Notes: generated from the sequence alone by a model not told the origin. Positions 17,644-26,575 are shown, counted from the first letter of the stretch. The stretch is 58,633 nucleotides of DNA from an uncultured Allomuricauda sp. (GCF_947258355.1 NZ_CAMYIC010000008.1:1-58633); one strand, 5' to 3'. Numbers and translations: made by a program.

Positions 17644-18426
17644 TCATTTTTTAAAAAAAGCATTTATTTTAGGGTCCGATGATGCAACCAGTTCTTCATA
17701 GGTACCCTCCGCATAATTGATTCCATCCACCAACAAAATCATTCGTTCAGAAATTACCCTGGCACAGTCCACATCATGTGTAATAATCAATGCGGAAGTC
17801 CCATATTTCTTCTGGATACTCCTCATCAGGCCAATGATTTCCTTGGCTGTTATGGGATCCAGACCACTGGTTGGCTCGTCGTATAAAATCAATTTTGGCT
17901 TTAAAATAATCGCCCGGGCCAATGCAACACGTCTTTTCATCCCTCCAGACAACTCTTCCGGCATCAAGTCCATGGTATGGCCCAAACCTACATTTTCCAA
18001 AGCCTCCTTTACCAGTGGCAGGGTGTCGGTAATCCCTTCGAACTTTTTGCGATGGCGTCTCATGGGGAACTCCAAGTTCTCCCTTACCGTCATGGAATCG
18101 TACAAGGCACTACCTTGAAAAAGAAATCCGATATCTGACCGCAATTCATCAAGGTCGACCCGATTTAAATTGGCTATATCCTCTCCCAAAACTTCAACTA
18201 CTCCACTATCTGGAACCATCAAACCAACAAGACACTTGATCATTACCGATTTGCCGGAACCGGATTTCCCCATTACCACCAAGTTTTCGCCTTTTCGCAA
18301 CACCATATTAAAACCATTCAATACATGGTTATCGCCAAAACTCTTATACAGGTCTTGTATCCGGACCACAACATCTTCTGTAGATGTATCATTTTTATTG
18401 GGCGCTATGTTTTCTTTTACATTCAT
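17644..18426 (-). CDS. mlaF: MlaF-type ABC transporter ATP-binding protein
   Basis: 260 residues with Walker A GKSGSGKS, signature LSGGMKRRVALARA, Walker B LILYDEPTSGLDP and switch histidine IITHDVDCARV. The SGGMKRRVALARA form of the signature is typical of MlaF/Ttg2A, the ATPase of the outer-membrane lipid-asymmetry system. Start and upstream stop share one base (TAATG), so it is coupled to mlaE. Confidence 0.9.
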   Translation of the reverse strand: MNVKENIAPNKNDTSTEDVVVRIQDLYKSFGDNHVLNGFNMVLRKGENLVVMGKSGSGKSVMIKCLVGLMVPDSGVVEVLGEDIANLNRVDLDELRSDIGFLFQGSALYDSMTVRENLEFPMRRHRKKFEGITDTLPLVKEALENVGLGHTMDLMPEELSGGMKRRVALARAIILKPKLILYDEPTSGLDPITAKEIIGLMRSIQKKYGTSALIITHDVDCARVISERMILLVDGINYAEGTYEELVASSDPKINAFFKK

Positions 18427-19202
18427 TACAGTTCATAAAAAATATCGGATACGAACACCGCAACAAAATCCACTACGAACAATAGTAGGGACGCCATTAC
18501 CACGGCGGTATTTGCTGCAATGCCCACTCCTGCCGTACCCCTTCCCGTTTTATACCCTTTGTAGCATCCTGTCAACCCAATTACAAAGCCGAAGAAAAAG
18601 GATTTTATGGTGGCCGGCACCAAATCTCCGTAAGACAAGGCATCAAAAACCGTATTAAAATACAATGTAAAAGACACATTCCCTTTCATAAATTCGACCA
18701 AAGAGGAACCAAAAAGCGCAATTAAATCCCCGAATATCACCAATAAAGGTAACATTAAAGTAGCGGCTAAAATTCGGGTCACTACCAAATATTTGAATGG
18801 ATTTGTGCCGGAAACCTCCATGGCATCGATTTGCTCGGTCACCCTCATGGAACCCAACTCGGCCCCAAAACCAGAGGCAATCTTCCCAGAGCATATTAGG
18901 GCTGTAATAACCGGACCAACCTCTCTAACTATAGAGATGCCGACCATATTGGGCATCCAAGAAACAGCTCCAAACTCAATTAAGGTGGGGCGGGTTTGGA
19001 GCGTTAATACAAGACCTATTATAAATCCAGTGGTGGCCACCAACAATAAAGACCTATTGCCAACTTGGTAGCTTTGCTTAAGTAATTCCTTAAACTCAAA
19101 AGGAGGGGTAACTGCTTGTCTAAAAAAACGCACAGCGAAATAGGACAGATCGCCTATCTCCATAAAGAAATCCTTGGTCTTATTGATTATTTTCACTGCC
19201 AT
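18426..19202 (-). CDS. mlaE: MlaE-type ABC permease
   Basis: 258 residues from the ATG at 19202; a GTG at 19217 would add five residues. It carries the MlaE fold: LLLVATTGFIIGLVLTLQTR, VREVGPVITALICSGKIASG with FGAELGSMRVTEQIDAMEVS, and four to five further membrane helices ending in VVMASLLLFVVDFVAVFVSD. MlaE with MlaF and MlaD moves phospholipids between inner membrane and periplasm. A CRP/FNR-type operator and a perfect -7 box lie just upstream, and the box position fits a short leader before the ATG at 19202. Confidence 0.9.
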   Translation of the reverse strand: MAVKIINKTKDFFMEIGDLSYFAVRFFRQAVTPPFEFKELLKQSYQVGNRSLLLVATTGFIIGLVLTLQTRPTLIEFGAVSWMPNMVGISIVREVGPVITALICSGKIASGFGAELGSMRVTEQIDAMEVSGTNPFKYLVVTRILAATLMLPLLVIFGDLIALFGSSLVEFMKGNVSFTLYFNTVFDALSYGDLVPATIKSFFFGFVIGLTGCYKGYKTGRGTAGVGIAANTAVVMASLLLFVVDFVAVFVSDIFYEL

Positions 19203-19232
19203 GGCCTTGTTTATCACCTATTTCGATACTTT

Positions 19233-19275
19233 CAAAAATAGGTTTGTTGTGGTTGTTTTCATATGACCATTATCA
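19233..19275 (-). promoter_or_regulatory. CRP/FNR-type operator and perfect -7 box of the mlaEFD operon
   Basis: TGACCATTATCA at 19264-19275 fits TGA-N6-TCA. The complement of 19233-19240 reads TATTTTTG, a perfect TAnnTTTG box. The centres are exactly 33 bp apart. Confidence 0.65.
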
Positions 19276-19330
19276 GTAAGAACAGGGGCATATGCTCCTT
19301 TCATTTTATTGTGACCTATACGTTAATAGC

Positions 19331-19687
19331 TTATCCCCCGCTTTGGAGTGTTGCAAATTGATGCATCGCCTCCAGTGCTTCACAGCCATAGACCACGGAT
19401 GGGCCACCTCCCATTAACACCGCAACTCCTATGGTTTCCACTACCTCAGTGGTAGACGCTCCTGATTTTAAGGCGTCGTTTACATGAAACGCAATACAAC
19501 CATCACAACGCACAGTGATGGCTATTCCCAAAGCTATGAGTTCCTTTGTCTTCTTATCTAGTGCCCCATCCTTTGTGCTCGATTTATGGAGCTTATCAAA
19601 AGCCCCCATGGTTTCAGGGATTTCACCCCCCAATTTCTCCATGAGCCCCGTGAGTTCATGATATTTTCTTGTGTGATCCTTCAGCAT
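19331..19687 (-). CDS. Carboxymuconolactone decarboxylase / AhpD-like protein
   Basis: 118 residues of the AhpD-like fold with the CxxC-xxxH redox motif (RCDGCIAFHVNDA, near residue 60-70) and the following LKSGASTTEVVETIGVAVLM. AhpD-type members reduce lipoylated or peroxiredoxin partners and so help against peroxides; others are decarboxylases. The intact cysteine pair favours a redox role. It shares one CRP/FNR-type operator with the divergent small lipoprotein gene. Confidence 0.85.
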   Translation of the reverse strand: MLKDHTRKYHELTGLMEKLGGEIPETMGAFDKLHKSSTKDGALDKKTKELIALGIAITVRCDGCIAFHVNDALKSGASTTEVVETIGVAVLMGGGPSVVYGCEALEAMHQFATLQSGG

Positions 19688-19717
19688 GATATATGATTTT
19701 AGGTTTTTGCTTTAATA

Positions 19718-19792
19718 TAAAACTACCCTATAAGACAATCTTTTGAAATGACCTGGATCATTTACTTGCATTTGAACTTTGCAGTACTTTTC
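19718..19792. promoter_or_regulatory. One CRP/FNR-type operator serving two divergent promoters
   Basis: TGACCTGGATCA lies at 19749-19760. Leftward, the complement of 19718-19725 reads TAGTTTTA, a -7 box for the AhpD-like gene, centre 33 bp away. Rightward, TACTTTTC at 19785-19792 is a -7 box for the small lipoprotein gene, centre 34 bp away. Confidence 0.65.
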
Positions 19793-19809
19793 CGATAAAA
19801 CTTAAAATC

Positions 19810-20190
19810 ATGAAAAAAGCTTTTTTACTAATAGGTTTATTCTTGGTTCTATCAGGCTTTCAAGCCTGTGGGCCAGTTATTGTTTCTCATAGATTGTCAG
19901 ACCCGCCACCTCCCTGGTTCTATCCGAATAGGATTGAAACAGTGCGATATGTGTTTTTTCCAGAGTTCAGTATCTATTATGATCTCTCGGCCAGAACCTA
20001 TATTTATTTGGATGGAGGCGTATGGAGGCGAAACAAAGTATTGCCGCCACGTTACCGCTCATACAATTTGAACAGGTCAAGATACGAGCGAGTTCGTAAC
20101 TACTACGATGACAATATTGAGCGTTATCACAACCAAAACAACAGTGATAGGGGTCGCAGCAATAGGAGTGTAAACCGAAGGAATAATTAA
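19810..20190 (+). CDS. Small basic lipoprotein
   Basis: 126 residues. The signal ends in a lipobox (SGFQACGPV). The middle is proline- and tyrosine-rich (SDPPPPWFYPNRIETVRYVF, YYDLSARTYIYLDGGVW), and the C-terminal 45 residues are rich in arginine, tyrosine and asparagine and probably disordered. I do not recognise a functional family. It has its own promoter with a CRP/FNR-type operator and is followed by a second such promoter before the next operon. Confidence 0.7.
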   Translation: MKKAFLLIGLFLVLSGFQACGPVIVSHRLSDPPPPWFYPNRIETVRYVFFPEFSIYYDLSARTYIYLDGGVWRRNKVLPPRYRSYNLNRSRYERVRNYYDDNIERYHNQNNSDRGRSNRSVNRRNN

Positions 20191-20213
20191 ACCTACTTCG
20201 CTAAACTATTTGT

Positions 20214-20256
20214 TGAGCAATGTCATAAAAATTAAGTAACATTAGTTCTACTTTTA
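20214..20256 (+). promoter_or_regulatory. CRP/FNR-type operator and -7 box of the terB-like-deoC-deoD operon
   Basis: TGAGCAATGTCA at 20214-20225 fits TGA-N6-TCA and differs from the DoxX-operon site by one base. TACTTTTA at 20249-20256 is the -7 box. The centres are exactly 33 bp apart. Confidence 0.6.
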
Positions 20257-20278
20257 ATATGAACTAAAAACTAAGGTT

Positions 20279-20683
20279 ATGCTCAATTCTGAAAAAATAG
20301 GTAATGAATTCTACCAAAACCTTGGAAAGCTATTCTATGCCGTAGCCATGGCCGATAAAAATGTAAGGCCCAAAGAAGTGGAAAGATTAAGGGAGTATGT
20401 ACGCCAACATTGGTTAGAAGTAGACAAATTTGAAGATGAATTCCACACGGATGCCGCCTATCAAATCGAAATTGTTTTTGATTGGCTGGAAGGCGAGGAA
20501 AAAGAGGGAGAAGAATACTTTAAGGAGTTTAAGGAGTTCTACATGGAGCATCACGAAAAATTCCCTGAAACCATAAAAAAGCTGATTGTTGAAACTGCGG
20601 AATCCATTGCCAGCTCCTTTGCTGGAAAAAATAGATCGGAGATGTTGACTATATTTAAGCTCAAACAGCTCTTTAACCACTAA
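20279..20683 (+). CDS. TerB-like domain protein
   Basis: 134 residues, all helical, with the TerB-like opening LGKLFYAVAMADKNVRPKEV, in which a helix is followed by an acidic Asp-x-x-x-x-x-x-Glu site that binds metal in TerB relatives, and a long acidic helix (WLEGEEKEGEEYFKEFKEFY). The link of such proteins to tellurite resistance is historical; many are stress-related with unknown biochemistry. The stop is one base before deoC, so it heads that operon. An unrelated helical fold cannot be excluded. Confidence 0.65.
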   Translation: MLNSEKIGNEFYQNLGKLFYAVAMADKNVRPKEVERLREYVRQHWLEVDKFEDEFHTDAAYQIEIVFDWLEGEEKEGEEYFKEFKEFYMEHHEKFPETIKKLIVETAESIASSFAGKNRSEMLTIFKLKQLFNH

Positions 20684-20684
20684 T

Positions 20685-21323
20685 ATGGCATTAGCAGATT
20701 TTATTGATCAAACCAATTTAAAACCTACCGCAACTACCGCGGATATTCAAAAACTATGTGAAGAAGCCAAAACCTACGGTTTTTATGCCGTGTGCGTAAA
20801 CGGTTGCCATGTGCCTATCGCTAAAGAAACATTGAAAACCACCTCCGTGAAAGTTGCTGCCGTAATTGGTTTTCCATTGGGGGCCATGTCCGCCAAAGCA
20901 AAGGTCTTTGAGGCCGTGGACTGTGTTGAACATGGAGCGGACGAAATTGATATGGTCATAAATATTGGGTGGCTGAAGTCGGAAATGTATGATGCTGTTC
21001 GAGATGAAATCCATGCTATAAAACAGGCTATTGGCGATAAAATACTTAAGGTAATTATCGAAACATGCTACCTCACTGATTCAGAAAAAGAAAAAGCCTG
21101 TGCCTTGGCAGTTGAGGCTCATGCAGATTTTGTAAAGACCTCAACCGGATTTGGAACTGGCGGTGCCACTGTTGAAGATGTAAAACTGATGAAACGCATT
21201 GTTGAAGACAAAGCAAAAATAAAAGCATCTGGAGGAGTGAAGAATAAAGAGATGGCATTGCAATATATTGATCTTGGAGTATCGCGAATAGGAACATCCT
21301 CTGGTCCTGAACTACTTAAATAA
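20685..21323 (+). CDS. deoC: Deoxyribose-phosphate aldolase
   Basis: 212 residues of the class I aldolase DeoC, which cleaves 2-deoxyribose 5-phosphate to acetaldehyde and glyceraldehyde 3-phosphate. The Schiff-base lysine is in FVKTSTGF (near residue 148), with the aspartate of DEIDMVINIGWL and the second lysine of IKASGGVKN also present. Length is normal for the short bacterial form. The next gene, deoD, is 8 nt away, so deoxynucleoside salvage is encoded as a unit. Confidence 0.95.
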   Translation: MALADFIDQTNLKPTATTADIQKLCEEAKTYGFYAVCVNGCHVPIAKETLKTTSVKVAAVIGFPLGAMSAKAKVFEAVDCVEHGADEIDMVINIGWLKSEMYDAVRDEIHAIKQAIGDKILKVIIETCYLTDSEKEKACALAVEAHADFVKTSTGFGTGGATVEDVKLMKRIVEDKAKIKASGGVKNKEMALQYIDLGVSRIGTSSGPELLK

Positions 21324-21331
21324 GAAAAACC

Positions 21332-22036
21332 ATGAGTACCCATATAGAAGCTAAACCAGGTGAAATTGCCGAAACTGTTTTAATGCCCGGTGACCCGCTA
21401 AGGGCTAAATGGATTGCAGAAACCTTTCTTGAAAACCCGGTTTGCTACAATAGGGTACGGGGAATGTTGGGCTATACCGGCACCTTTGAGGGAAAAAGGA
21501 TATCCGTTCAGGGCAGTGGAATGGGCATGCCTTCGGCCATGATCTATTTCCATGAACTCATCAACGATTATGGTGTAAAAAACATTATCCGAGTGGGGTC
21601 TGCAGGGTCATACCAGGAAGATGTTAAGCTCAATGATGTGGTCCTGGCCATGGCCGCTTCCACTACTTCGGGCATGAACAATTCCAGGTTCATCAACTCG
21701 GATTATTCCCCAACCGCCAATTTTGACCTTTTTATAAAGGCGGTCAACTATGCCCAAAAGAACAACATACCCATTAAAGCAGGGAATGTGCTTTCCTCTG
21801 ATGAATTTTATAGCGATGATCCCGAAGAATATAAGCTGTGGGCCCAATACGGAGTCCTTTGTGTTGAAATGGAAACAGCAGGATTGTATACCATTGCAGC
21901 AAAATACAATATTAAGGCCTTGACTATTTTGACCATTTCCGATTCCTTGGTAACGGATGAAAAACTCTCCGCACATGCACGTGAAACCACTTTTAAAGAC
22001 ATGGTTAAAATTGCACTTGCGGCTGCCATATCTTAA
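21332..22036 (+). CDS. deoD: Purine-nucleoside phosphorylase
   Basis: 234 residues of the hexameric DeoD type, which phosphorolyses purine (deoxy)nucleosides to base and (deoxy)ribose 1-phosphate. Seen: LMPGDPLRAKWIAETFL (phosphate site), VQGSGMGMPSAMIYFHELI, RVGSAGSYQEDV, VEMETAGLYTIA (sugar/base site) and TISDSLV with the catalytic aspartate. It is convergent with the nrdJ-type gene, 7 bp between stops, with no clear terminator. Confidence 0.95.
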   Translation: MSTHIEAKPGEIAETVLMPGDPLRAKWIAETFLENPVCYNRVRGMLGYTGTFEGKRISVQGSGMGMPSAMIYFHELINDYGVKNIIRVGSAGSYQEDVKLNDVVLAMAASTTSGMNNSRFINSDYSPTANFDLFIKAVNYAQKNNIPIKAGNVLSSDEFYSDDPEEYKLWAQYGVLCVEMETAGLYTIAAKYNIKALTILTISDSLVTDEKLSAHARETTFKDMVKIALAAAIS

Positions 22037-22043
22037 GCCTTAT

Positions 22044-23759
22044 TCAACAATTGGGGCTCTTGTTCAAATGGCAGGCCTGCAAAACCTGATTGGCCTTGCT
22101 CCCATCCCTATAAATGGTTATGCCTTTGAGTCCATACTTCCAGGCCGTCATGTAAATATCCGAAACAGTTTCTTTGGAAGTGCTTTTAGATAGGTTAATG
22201 GTTTTGGACACGGCATTGTCCGTATGTTTTTGAAAAGCCTGTTGGTGCCGTAAATGATATTCCCATGGAATCTCCAAACTCGTTTCGAATACTTTTTTTA
22301 CAACTTTCGGAATATCCTCCAGATGTTGGATACCTCCGTTATTCAGTACTTCATTTTTCACTTCATCGGTCCATAATCCCAAGGCTTGCATTTTTTCCAC
22401 AAAAATCGGATTTACCTCCATTTGGGTTTGGTTTTCCAATATCCCGACACGTTTATAGGCCAAGGCATATAAAGGTTCAATGGAATACGAGGTATCAGCG
22501 ATTACTGAAATACTCCCCGTTGGCGCTATACTATTACATGTAGCATTTCGCATGGGTTTATTTGGGTAGAAAATGCTTCTTTCCCAATTGGGAAACACAC
22601 CTCGCTCCATAGCCAATTCAGCGGAAGCACTATAACTCTTGTCCTGAACAAATTGCATGAGCTTTTCTCCCAATGAAATGGCTTCTTCAGATGCGTAGGG
22701 TATGTTGAGCAATGCCAGCATTTCTGCCCAACCCATTACACCAAGTCCAATTTTTCTATTGCTTTTGGTCTCTTGTTCTATTTGAGGCAATAAATAATGG
22801 TTTGCCGAAATCACGTTATCCAAAAACCTAACGGCCAATGCGATGGTTCCTTCCAATTTATTCCAGTCCACCTTTACCTTCGATTCTTTGGATGAAACCA
22901 TTTTAGCCAAATTGATAGAGCCAAGGTTACAACTTTCGTATTCGAACAATGGAACTTCACCACAGGGATTGGTGCTTTGAATTTCACCAATGTCAGCTAC
23001 CGGATTATGCTTGTTTATCGTATCCAAGAAAATAAGTCCCGGGTCTCCCGTGGCCCATGCTTGTGAAACTATCTCGTTCCATAGTTTTTTGGCTTTGATG
23101 GTTTTCGCAATCTTTTTTGTTCTCGGGTTAATTAAGTTCCAATCAGCTCCTTGCTGTACCGCTTTCATAAAATCGTCGGTAATTCCCACGGATAGATTAA
23201 AATTATGCAAAGCATTTCCTTTGGATTTTGCCAAGATAAACGCTTCAATATCGGGATGGTCAACATTTAGTATTCCCATGTTTGCTCCTCTACGTTTTCC
23301 TCCTTGCCTTACATGTTCCGTTGCTGTGTCATAAATTTTGATAAAGGCCATGGGCCCCGAAGAAATCCCTCCGGATGATGAAACCATGTCCCCATGTGGT
23401 CGAAGCTGGGAAAAGTTATAACCGGTTCCTCCCCCACTTTGATGAATCATGGCTGTATTTTTCAAGGTGGTAAATATGCTACTTAGGCTATCTTCAACAG
23501 GTAAAACAAAACAAGCACTCAGCTGTCCGTTGGGTAATCCTGCATTCATTAAGGTTGGTGAATTCGGTAAAAAATAGAGATTGGTCAGTAGGTCATTAAA
23601 TCGAACTTCCCACTTTTCTTTATCTTCATTTTCGGCGCTTGCCACATATTTGGACACCCTCTTAAAAAGTTGTTCCGGGGTTTCAATTACTTCACCTTCG
23701 GTATTCTTGAGTAAATACCTTGCATGGAGTAATTGTTGGGCATTTTTGGAAAGTTTCAT
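22044..23759 (-). CDS. nrdJ: Adenosylcobalamin-dependent (class II) ribonucleotide reductase
   Basis: 571 residues. It reduces ribonucleotides to deoxyribonucleotides with a B12-generated thiyl radical and needs no oxygen. Seen: [14 protein letters not shown] (first active-site cysteine), [45 protein letters not shown] (radical cysteine and glutamate, second cysteine), and [17 protein letters not shown]. The C-terminus ends CHLNKSPNC, which could hold the redox cysteine pair. It is shorter than many class II enzymes (700-850) but lacks no catalytic block. ATG at 23759 overlaps the upstream stop as ATGA; the frame opening at 23855 lies inside that gene. Last gene of a four-gene operon. Confidence 0.9.
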   Translation of the reverse strand: MKLSKNAQQLLHARYLLKNTEGEVIETPEQLFKRVSKYVASAENEDKEKWEVRFNDLLTNLYFLPNSPTLMNAGLPNGQLSACFVLPVEDSLSSIFTTLKNTAMIHQSGGGTGYNFSQLRPHGDMVSSSGGISSGPMAFIKIYDTATEHVRQGGKRRGANMGILNVDHPDIEAFILAKSKGNALHNFNLSVGITDDFMKAVQQGADWNLINPRTKKIAKTIKAKKLWNEIVSQAWATGDPGLIFLDTINKHNPVADIGEIQSTNPCGEVPLFEYESCNLGSINLAKMVSSKESKVKVDWNKLEGTIALAVRFLDNVISANHYLLPQIEQETKSNRKIGLGVMGWAEMLALLNIPYASEEAISLGEKLMQFVQDKSYSASAELAMERGVFPNWERSIFYPNKPMRNATCNSIAPTGSISVIADTSYSIEPLYALAYKRVGILENQTQMEVNPIFVEKMQALGLWTDEVKNEVLNNGGIQHLEDIPKVVKKVFETSLEIPWEYHLRHQQAFQKHTDNAVSKTINLSKSTSKETVSDIYMTAWKYGLKGITIYRDGSKANQVLQACHLNKSPNC

Positions 23760-24784
23760 TTTGTTTTGAGTGACATTCCTGTTTTCTCTGTCAAAATTTC
23801 CTTTAATGCTTTGGTAGTGGTGGAATCTATCAAGTTTAACGCTCTTACACCGCACAATTCCTTTACCATTTTTGCTCCTGCCAAAGTGTTGGAAGCTACC
23901 CCAGTGACAATATCGGGAACCAGTTCAAAAGCCTTCATCAAGCCATACACCGCATAAGGGTCCGAAGCACTTAAAATAGTACATTTGATGTGTTCCCTCA
24001 GTGCATTTATGGCAACATCTCCATTATAGGGTTCCAAAGGTGATGCTCCAATTTCTATAATGGCAACATCTGCATTTTCTTTGGCAATCCTACTGAGCAT
24101 CTGTTCAAATTTTTCTTTATAAACCTCGGTGGGGCAAATGGACGAAGGAAGCCCTACATCTACAAAATCCAATATCGTGTCCGCTCCAACATCCTTGAAG
24201 GCCAATATATCTTTATAGCGACCAGCTCCAGTAAGTTTTGCACCGACTACTTTATACCCTGCTTGCTTAAAAATATTGGTTACTATTCGGGCAGAGGTTG
24301 TTTTACCTGCTGACATGGAAGTCCCCACGAATAAGATTATAGGAGTTTTGAAGGGGACCTTTGGAATCGTCTCAACAAAATCATCCATCGTAACCTTTTT
24401 GCCCTCCCTAACGGCATGACCTTTATAAATAATCTTGATCATTTTAGGAATAAACATGGACTTGGACGTTAGTTTACCGAATAGCCCGGCACCTGTAAGT
24501 ACTGTCATTTTTAAATCGTCAGTTACATTTCTCCAACTCCCAGTGGCTTCCAAAGTAGCATATCGCTCCCCCAGTGCTCCTACGATGTGTTCACCAGCAA
24601 TAACCCCTCGCATCCTACCATTGGGGAGTTCCATTCTTAAGCTCTCTCCCCCTTCGTTCAAAATTTCACATACGACATAATCACCTGTTTCCCATTTGTC
24701 CCTAGGAAGGGCCTTTACTTCGAACCCCTTTTCTGCTAGATCGGATATTCTGGTCAATGATGCATAAATATATTTGTGATCCAT
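23756..24784 (-). CDS. DUF1611 (DgcN-like) P-loop protein
   Basis: 342 residues. The N-terminal ~140 residues are a mixed alpha/beta domain, and the C-terminal part begins with a P-loop (LFVGTSMSAGKTTSARIVTN) followed by IIEIGASPLEPYNGD and later CTILSASDPYAVYGLMKAFE. This layout fits the DUF1611 family, one member of which (DgcN) is a D-glutamate N-acetyltransferase in marine bacteria. The neighbouring M20 hydrolase would fit handling of an N-acyl amino acid or dipeptide, but no epimerase partner is seen. It overlaps nrdJ by 4 nt. Confidence 0.7.
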   Translation of the reverse strand: MDHKYIYASLTRISDLAEKGFEVKALPRDKWETGDYVVCEILNEGGESLRMELPNGRMRGVIAGEHIVGALGERYATLEATGSWRNVTDDLKMTVLTGAGLFGKLTSKSMFIPKMIKIIYKGHAVREGKKVTMDDFVETIPKVPFKTPIILFVGTSMSAGKTTSARIVTNIFKQAGYKVVGAKLTGAGRYKDILAFKDVGADTILDFVDVGLPSSICPTEVYKEKFEQMLSRIAKENADVAIIEIGASPLEPYNGDVAINALREHIKCTILSASDPYAVYGLMKAFELVPDIVTGVASNTLAGAKMVKELCGVRALNLIDSTTTKALKEILTEKTGMSLKTK

Positions 24785-24794
24785 AATACAAAGT

Positions 24795-25967
24795 TTAATT
24801 GTCCCCTGCCTTGGCCAACATCAAAAGGGCCAATAATGCTGTCCTAACCGGAAACTCGTCCAATAAAATGTGTTCATGTTGGGCATGGGCCCCATCCCCT
24901 GTAGTACCCAATCCATCCAAGGTGGCGGTATATAAGCTAGTGGTATTGCCATCCGAACCCCCACCGGCGGTTGCTTCCTCCAATTCCAGTCCTAAAAGGG
25001 CTCCGTTGGCTTTGGCCATTTTCCAAAGCATCCGATTGCCCGGTGTATGCTCCATGGGTGGTCTTCCTATTCCTCCCTCTATGTGCACCTCCACCTCTGG
25101 CAATGTCGGTTTGAGTGCAAGAATCTGTTTTGTTATTCGTTCCCCATCTTTTTTGTTCAATACACGAACATCTACAACTGCTTTGCTTTCCGGTGCAATC
25201 ACATTGGGTGAAACCCCACCTTCTATCATCCCAACATTAACGGTAATCCCCTTATCAAAATCGTTCATGGCATATAGGCGTTGCACTTGATGGGACAACT
25301 CCACAATAGCACTTGCCCCCTTTTGAGGGTCCAGTCCAGCATGGGCAGCTTTCCCTTTTACGGTAATCGTAAAGCGTCCAAGCCCTTTTCTTGCGGTTTT
25401 CAATTTACCTGTCAATCCCAACGGTGGTTCCATAACATAGGCTCGTTCGCACACCTTGGCCAATCGTCCAATGGCTTTTCTGGATTCTTTGCTTCCAATT
25501 TCTTCATCGGAATTAATCAGGATAACAGGAGTTAATGGCAAGGTCAAATTCAATTCATCAATGGCCTTCAAGGCAAATATGATTTGGGTAAGTCCGGCCT
25601 TCATATCATAAATTCCAGGCCCCTTCATGGTTTGATCTTCTTTTGTCAATGGCATTCTTTTTAGCGTATCCAGTTCCCATACCGTATCGCAATGCCCAAT
25701 CATCAATTGTAAAGCTTTGGTTTTATCTCTGTTGTTGGGTCTGGCATATAAAAATCCACCGGTTTCCCTACCTGGTACATGCAGTGTATAAAAACCCAAT
25801 TCTTGTAACGCTTTCGCTATAAATTTTAAAATTTGATATTGGGACTTTGGGTCACGAGAAGGTGACTCCAACGATACGAGCTTCCCCAAAAAGCCCAACA
25901 TTTCTTTCTCATTTAATTTGAGTTGATTCAAGATACTATCTGCCCTATGTGTAACCTTGGAAGTCAT
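24795..25967 (-). CDS. M20 family metallopeptidase, carboxypeptidase G2 type
   Basis: 390 residues of the M20 (ArgE/DapE/ACY1/CPG2) family: metal ligand and catalytic aspartate in MIGHCDTVWELDTL, second metal site at YDMKAGLTQ, catalytic Glu and ligand in NSDEEIGSKESR, dimerisation domain around GKAAHAGLDPQKGASAI, and the late histidine in DGAHAQHEHILLDEF. These enzymes remove acyl or amino-acid groups from peptides and N-acyl amino acids; the GHxDTVW form is that of CPG2. There is no signal peptide, so it is cytoplasmic. It overlaps the flavin-reductase gene by 4 nt and precedes the DUF1611 gene by 10 nt. Confidence 0.85.
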   Translation of the reverse strand: MTSKVTHRADSILNQLKLNEKEMLGFLGKLVSLESPSRDPKSQYQILKFIAKALQELGFYTLHVPGRETGGFLYARPNNRDKTKALQLMIGHCDTVWELDTLKRMPLTKEDQTMKGPGIYDMKAGLTQIIFALKAIDELNLTLPLTPVILINSDEEIGSKESRKAIGRLAKVCERAYVMEPPLGLTGKLKTARKGLGRFTITVKGKAAHAGLDPQKGASAIVELSHQVQRLYAMNDFDKGITVNVGMIEGGVSPNVIAPESKAVVDVRVLNKKDGERITKQILALKPTLPEVEVHIEGGIGRPPMEHTPGNRMLWKMAKANGALLGLELEEATAGGGSDGNTTSLYTATLDGLGTTGDGAHAQHEHILLDEFPVRTALLALLMLAKAGDN

Positions 25968-26575
25968 CTTTTAAAATCTTTTGGGAAAGGAAAGTTGTAT
26001 GTCTCGTCAATCTTGGCAAAACGACCATAAGAAATGTATGCTAACAAAGGGTTGTTATTTAATTGTTCCTGTTCGTCCTTTTCGGAAACCTTCAAATAAT
26101 CGTTGTGCACGTAGGCTTCCTTAATTTTTCCAGTGATGATGCTATTCTCCCCAAAACCATCGATAATCTTGAACAACTCACATTCCAAGTACAAATACGC
26201 ATCCTTCACCAAAGGTGCATCCATGGAAGCTGCTTTAACCAGAGGCAAAGCTTCGACAATCTGTTGGGATTTACTCAATGCTTCCGTTCTGGGCGAAGCG
26301 CTCAGGGAAGTGGTTGTTACCTGATCTGGTTTAGGAAAGCTAACGGTGAATTCTCCTGTTTTGTTTACATTTTGATAGGTACCATGCCTTGGCGTACAGA
26401 CAAACCCAAAATAGTTATCGAACCCAAGTGGGGTGGCCATGTGTTTTGGAGCAAGATCATACCCATCCTTCTCCTTGGTTCCAACCACTACCAAAGGGGC
26501 TACCGTGAATATCCTATCCCATATTGGGTTACGGGTATCCAATGAAACATAGCTCTTGTCCTGAAGAATGTCCAT
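25964..26575 (-). CDS. Flavin reductase-like / FMN-binding split-barrel protein
   Basis: 203 residues of the flavin reductase-like split barrel: PLVVVGTKEKDGYDLAPKHM, LGFDNYFGFVCTPRHGTYQN, TGEFTVSFPKPDQV and the ECELFKIIDGFGENSIITGK strand. Relatives bind FMN and either reduce free flavin or act as small oxidoreductases. First gene of the operon with M20 peptidase, DUF1611 and nrdJ; a CRP/FNR-type operator and a -7 box lie upstream, making it the point of control. Confidence 0.8.
   Translation of the reverse strand: MDILQDKSYVSLDTRNPIWDRIFTVAPLVVVGTKEKDGYDLAPKHMATPLGFDNYFGFVCTPRHGTYQNVNKTGEFTVSFPKPDQVTTTSLSASPRTEALSKSQQIVEALPLVKAASMDAPLVKDAYLYLECELFKIIDGFGENSIITGKIKEAYVHNDYLKVSEKDEQEQLNNNPLLAYISYGRFAKIDETYNFPFPKDFKR

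Noticed and set aside
22044..23759. Truncated ribonucleotide reductase
   Set aside because: It is short for class II enzymes, but all catalytic blocks and a cysteine-containing C-terminus are present in one frame.
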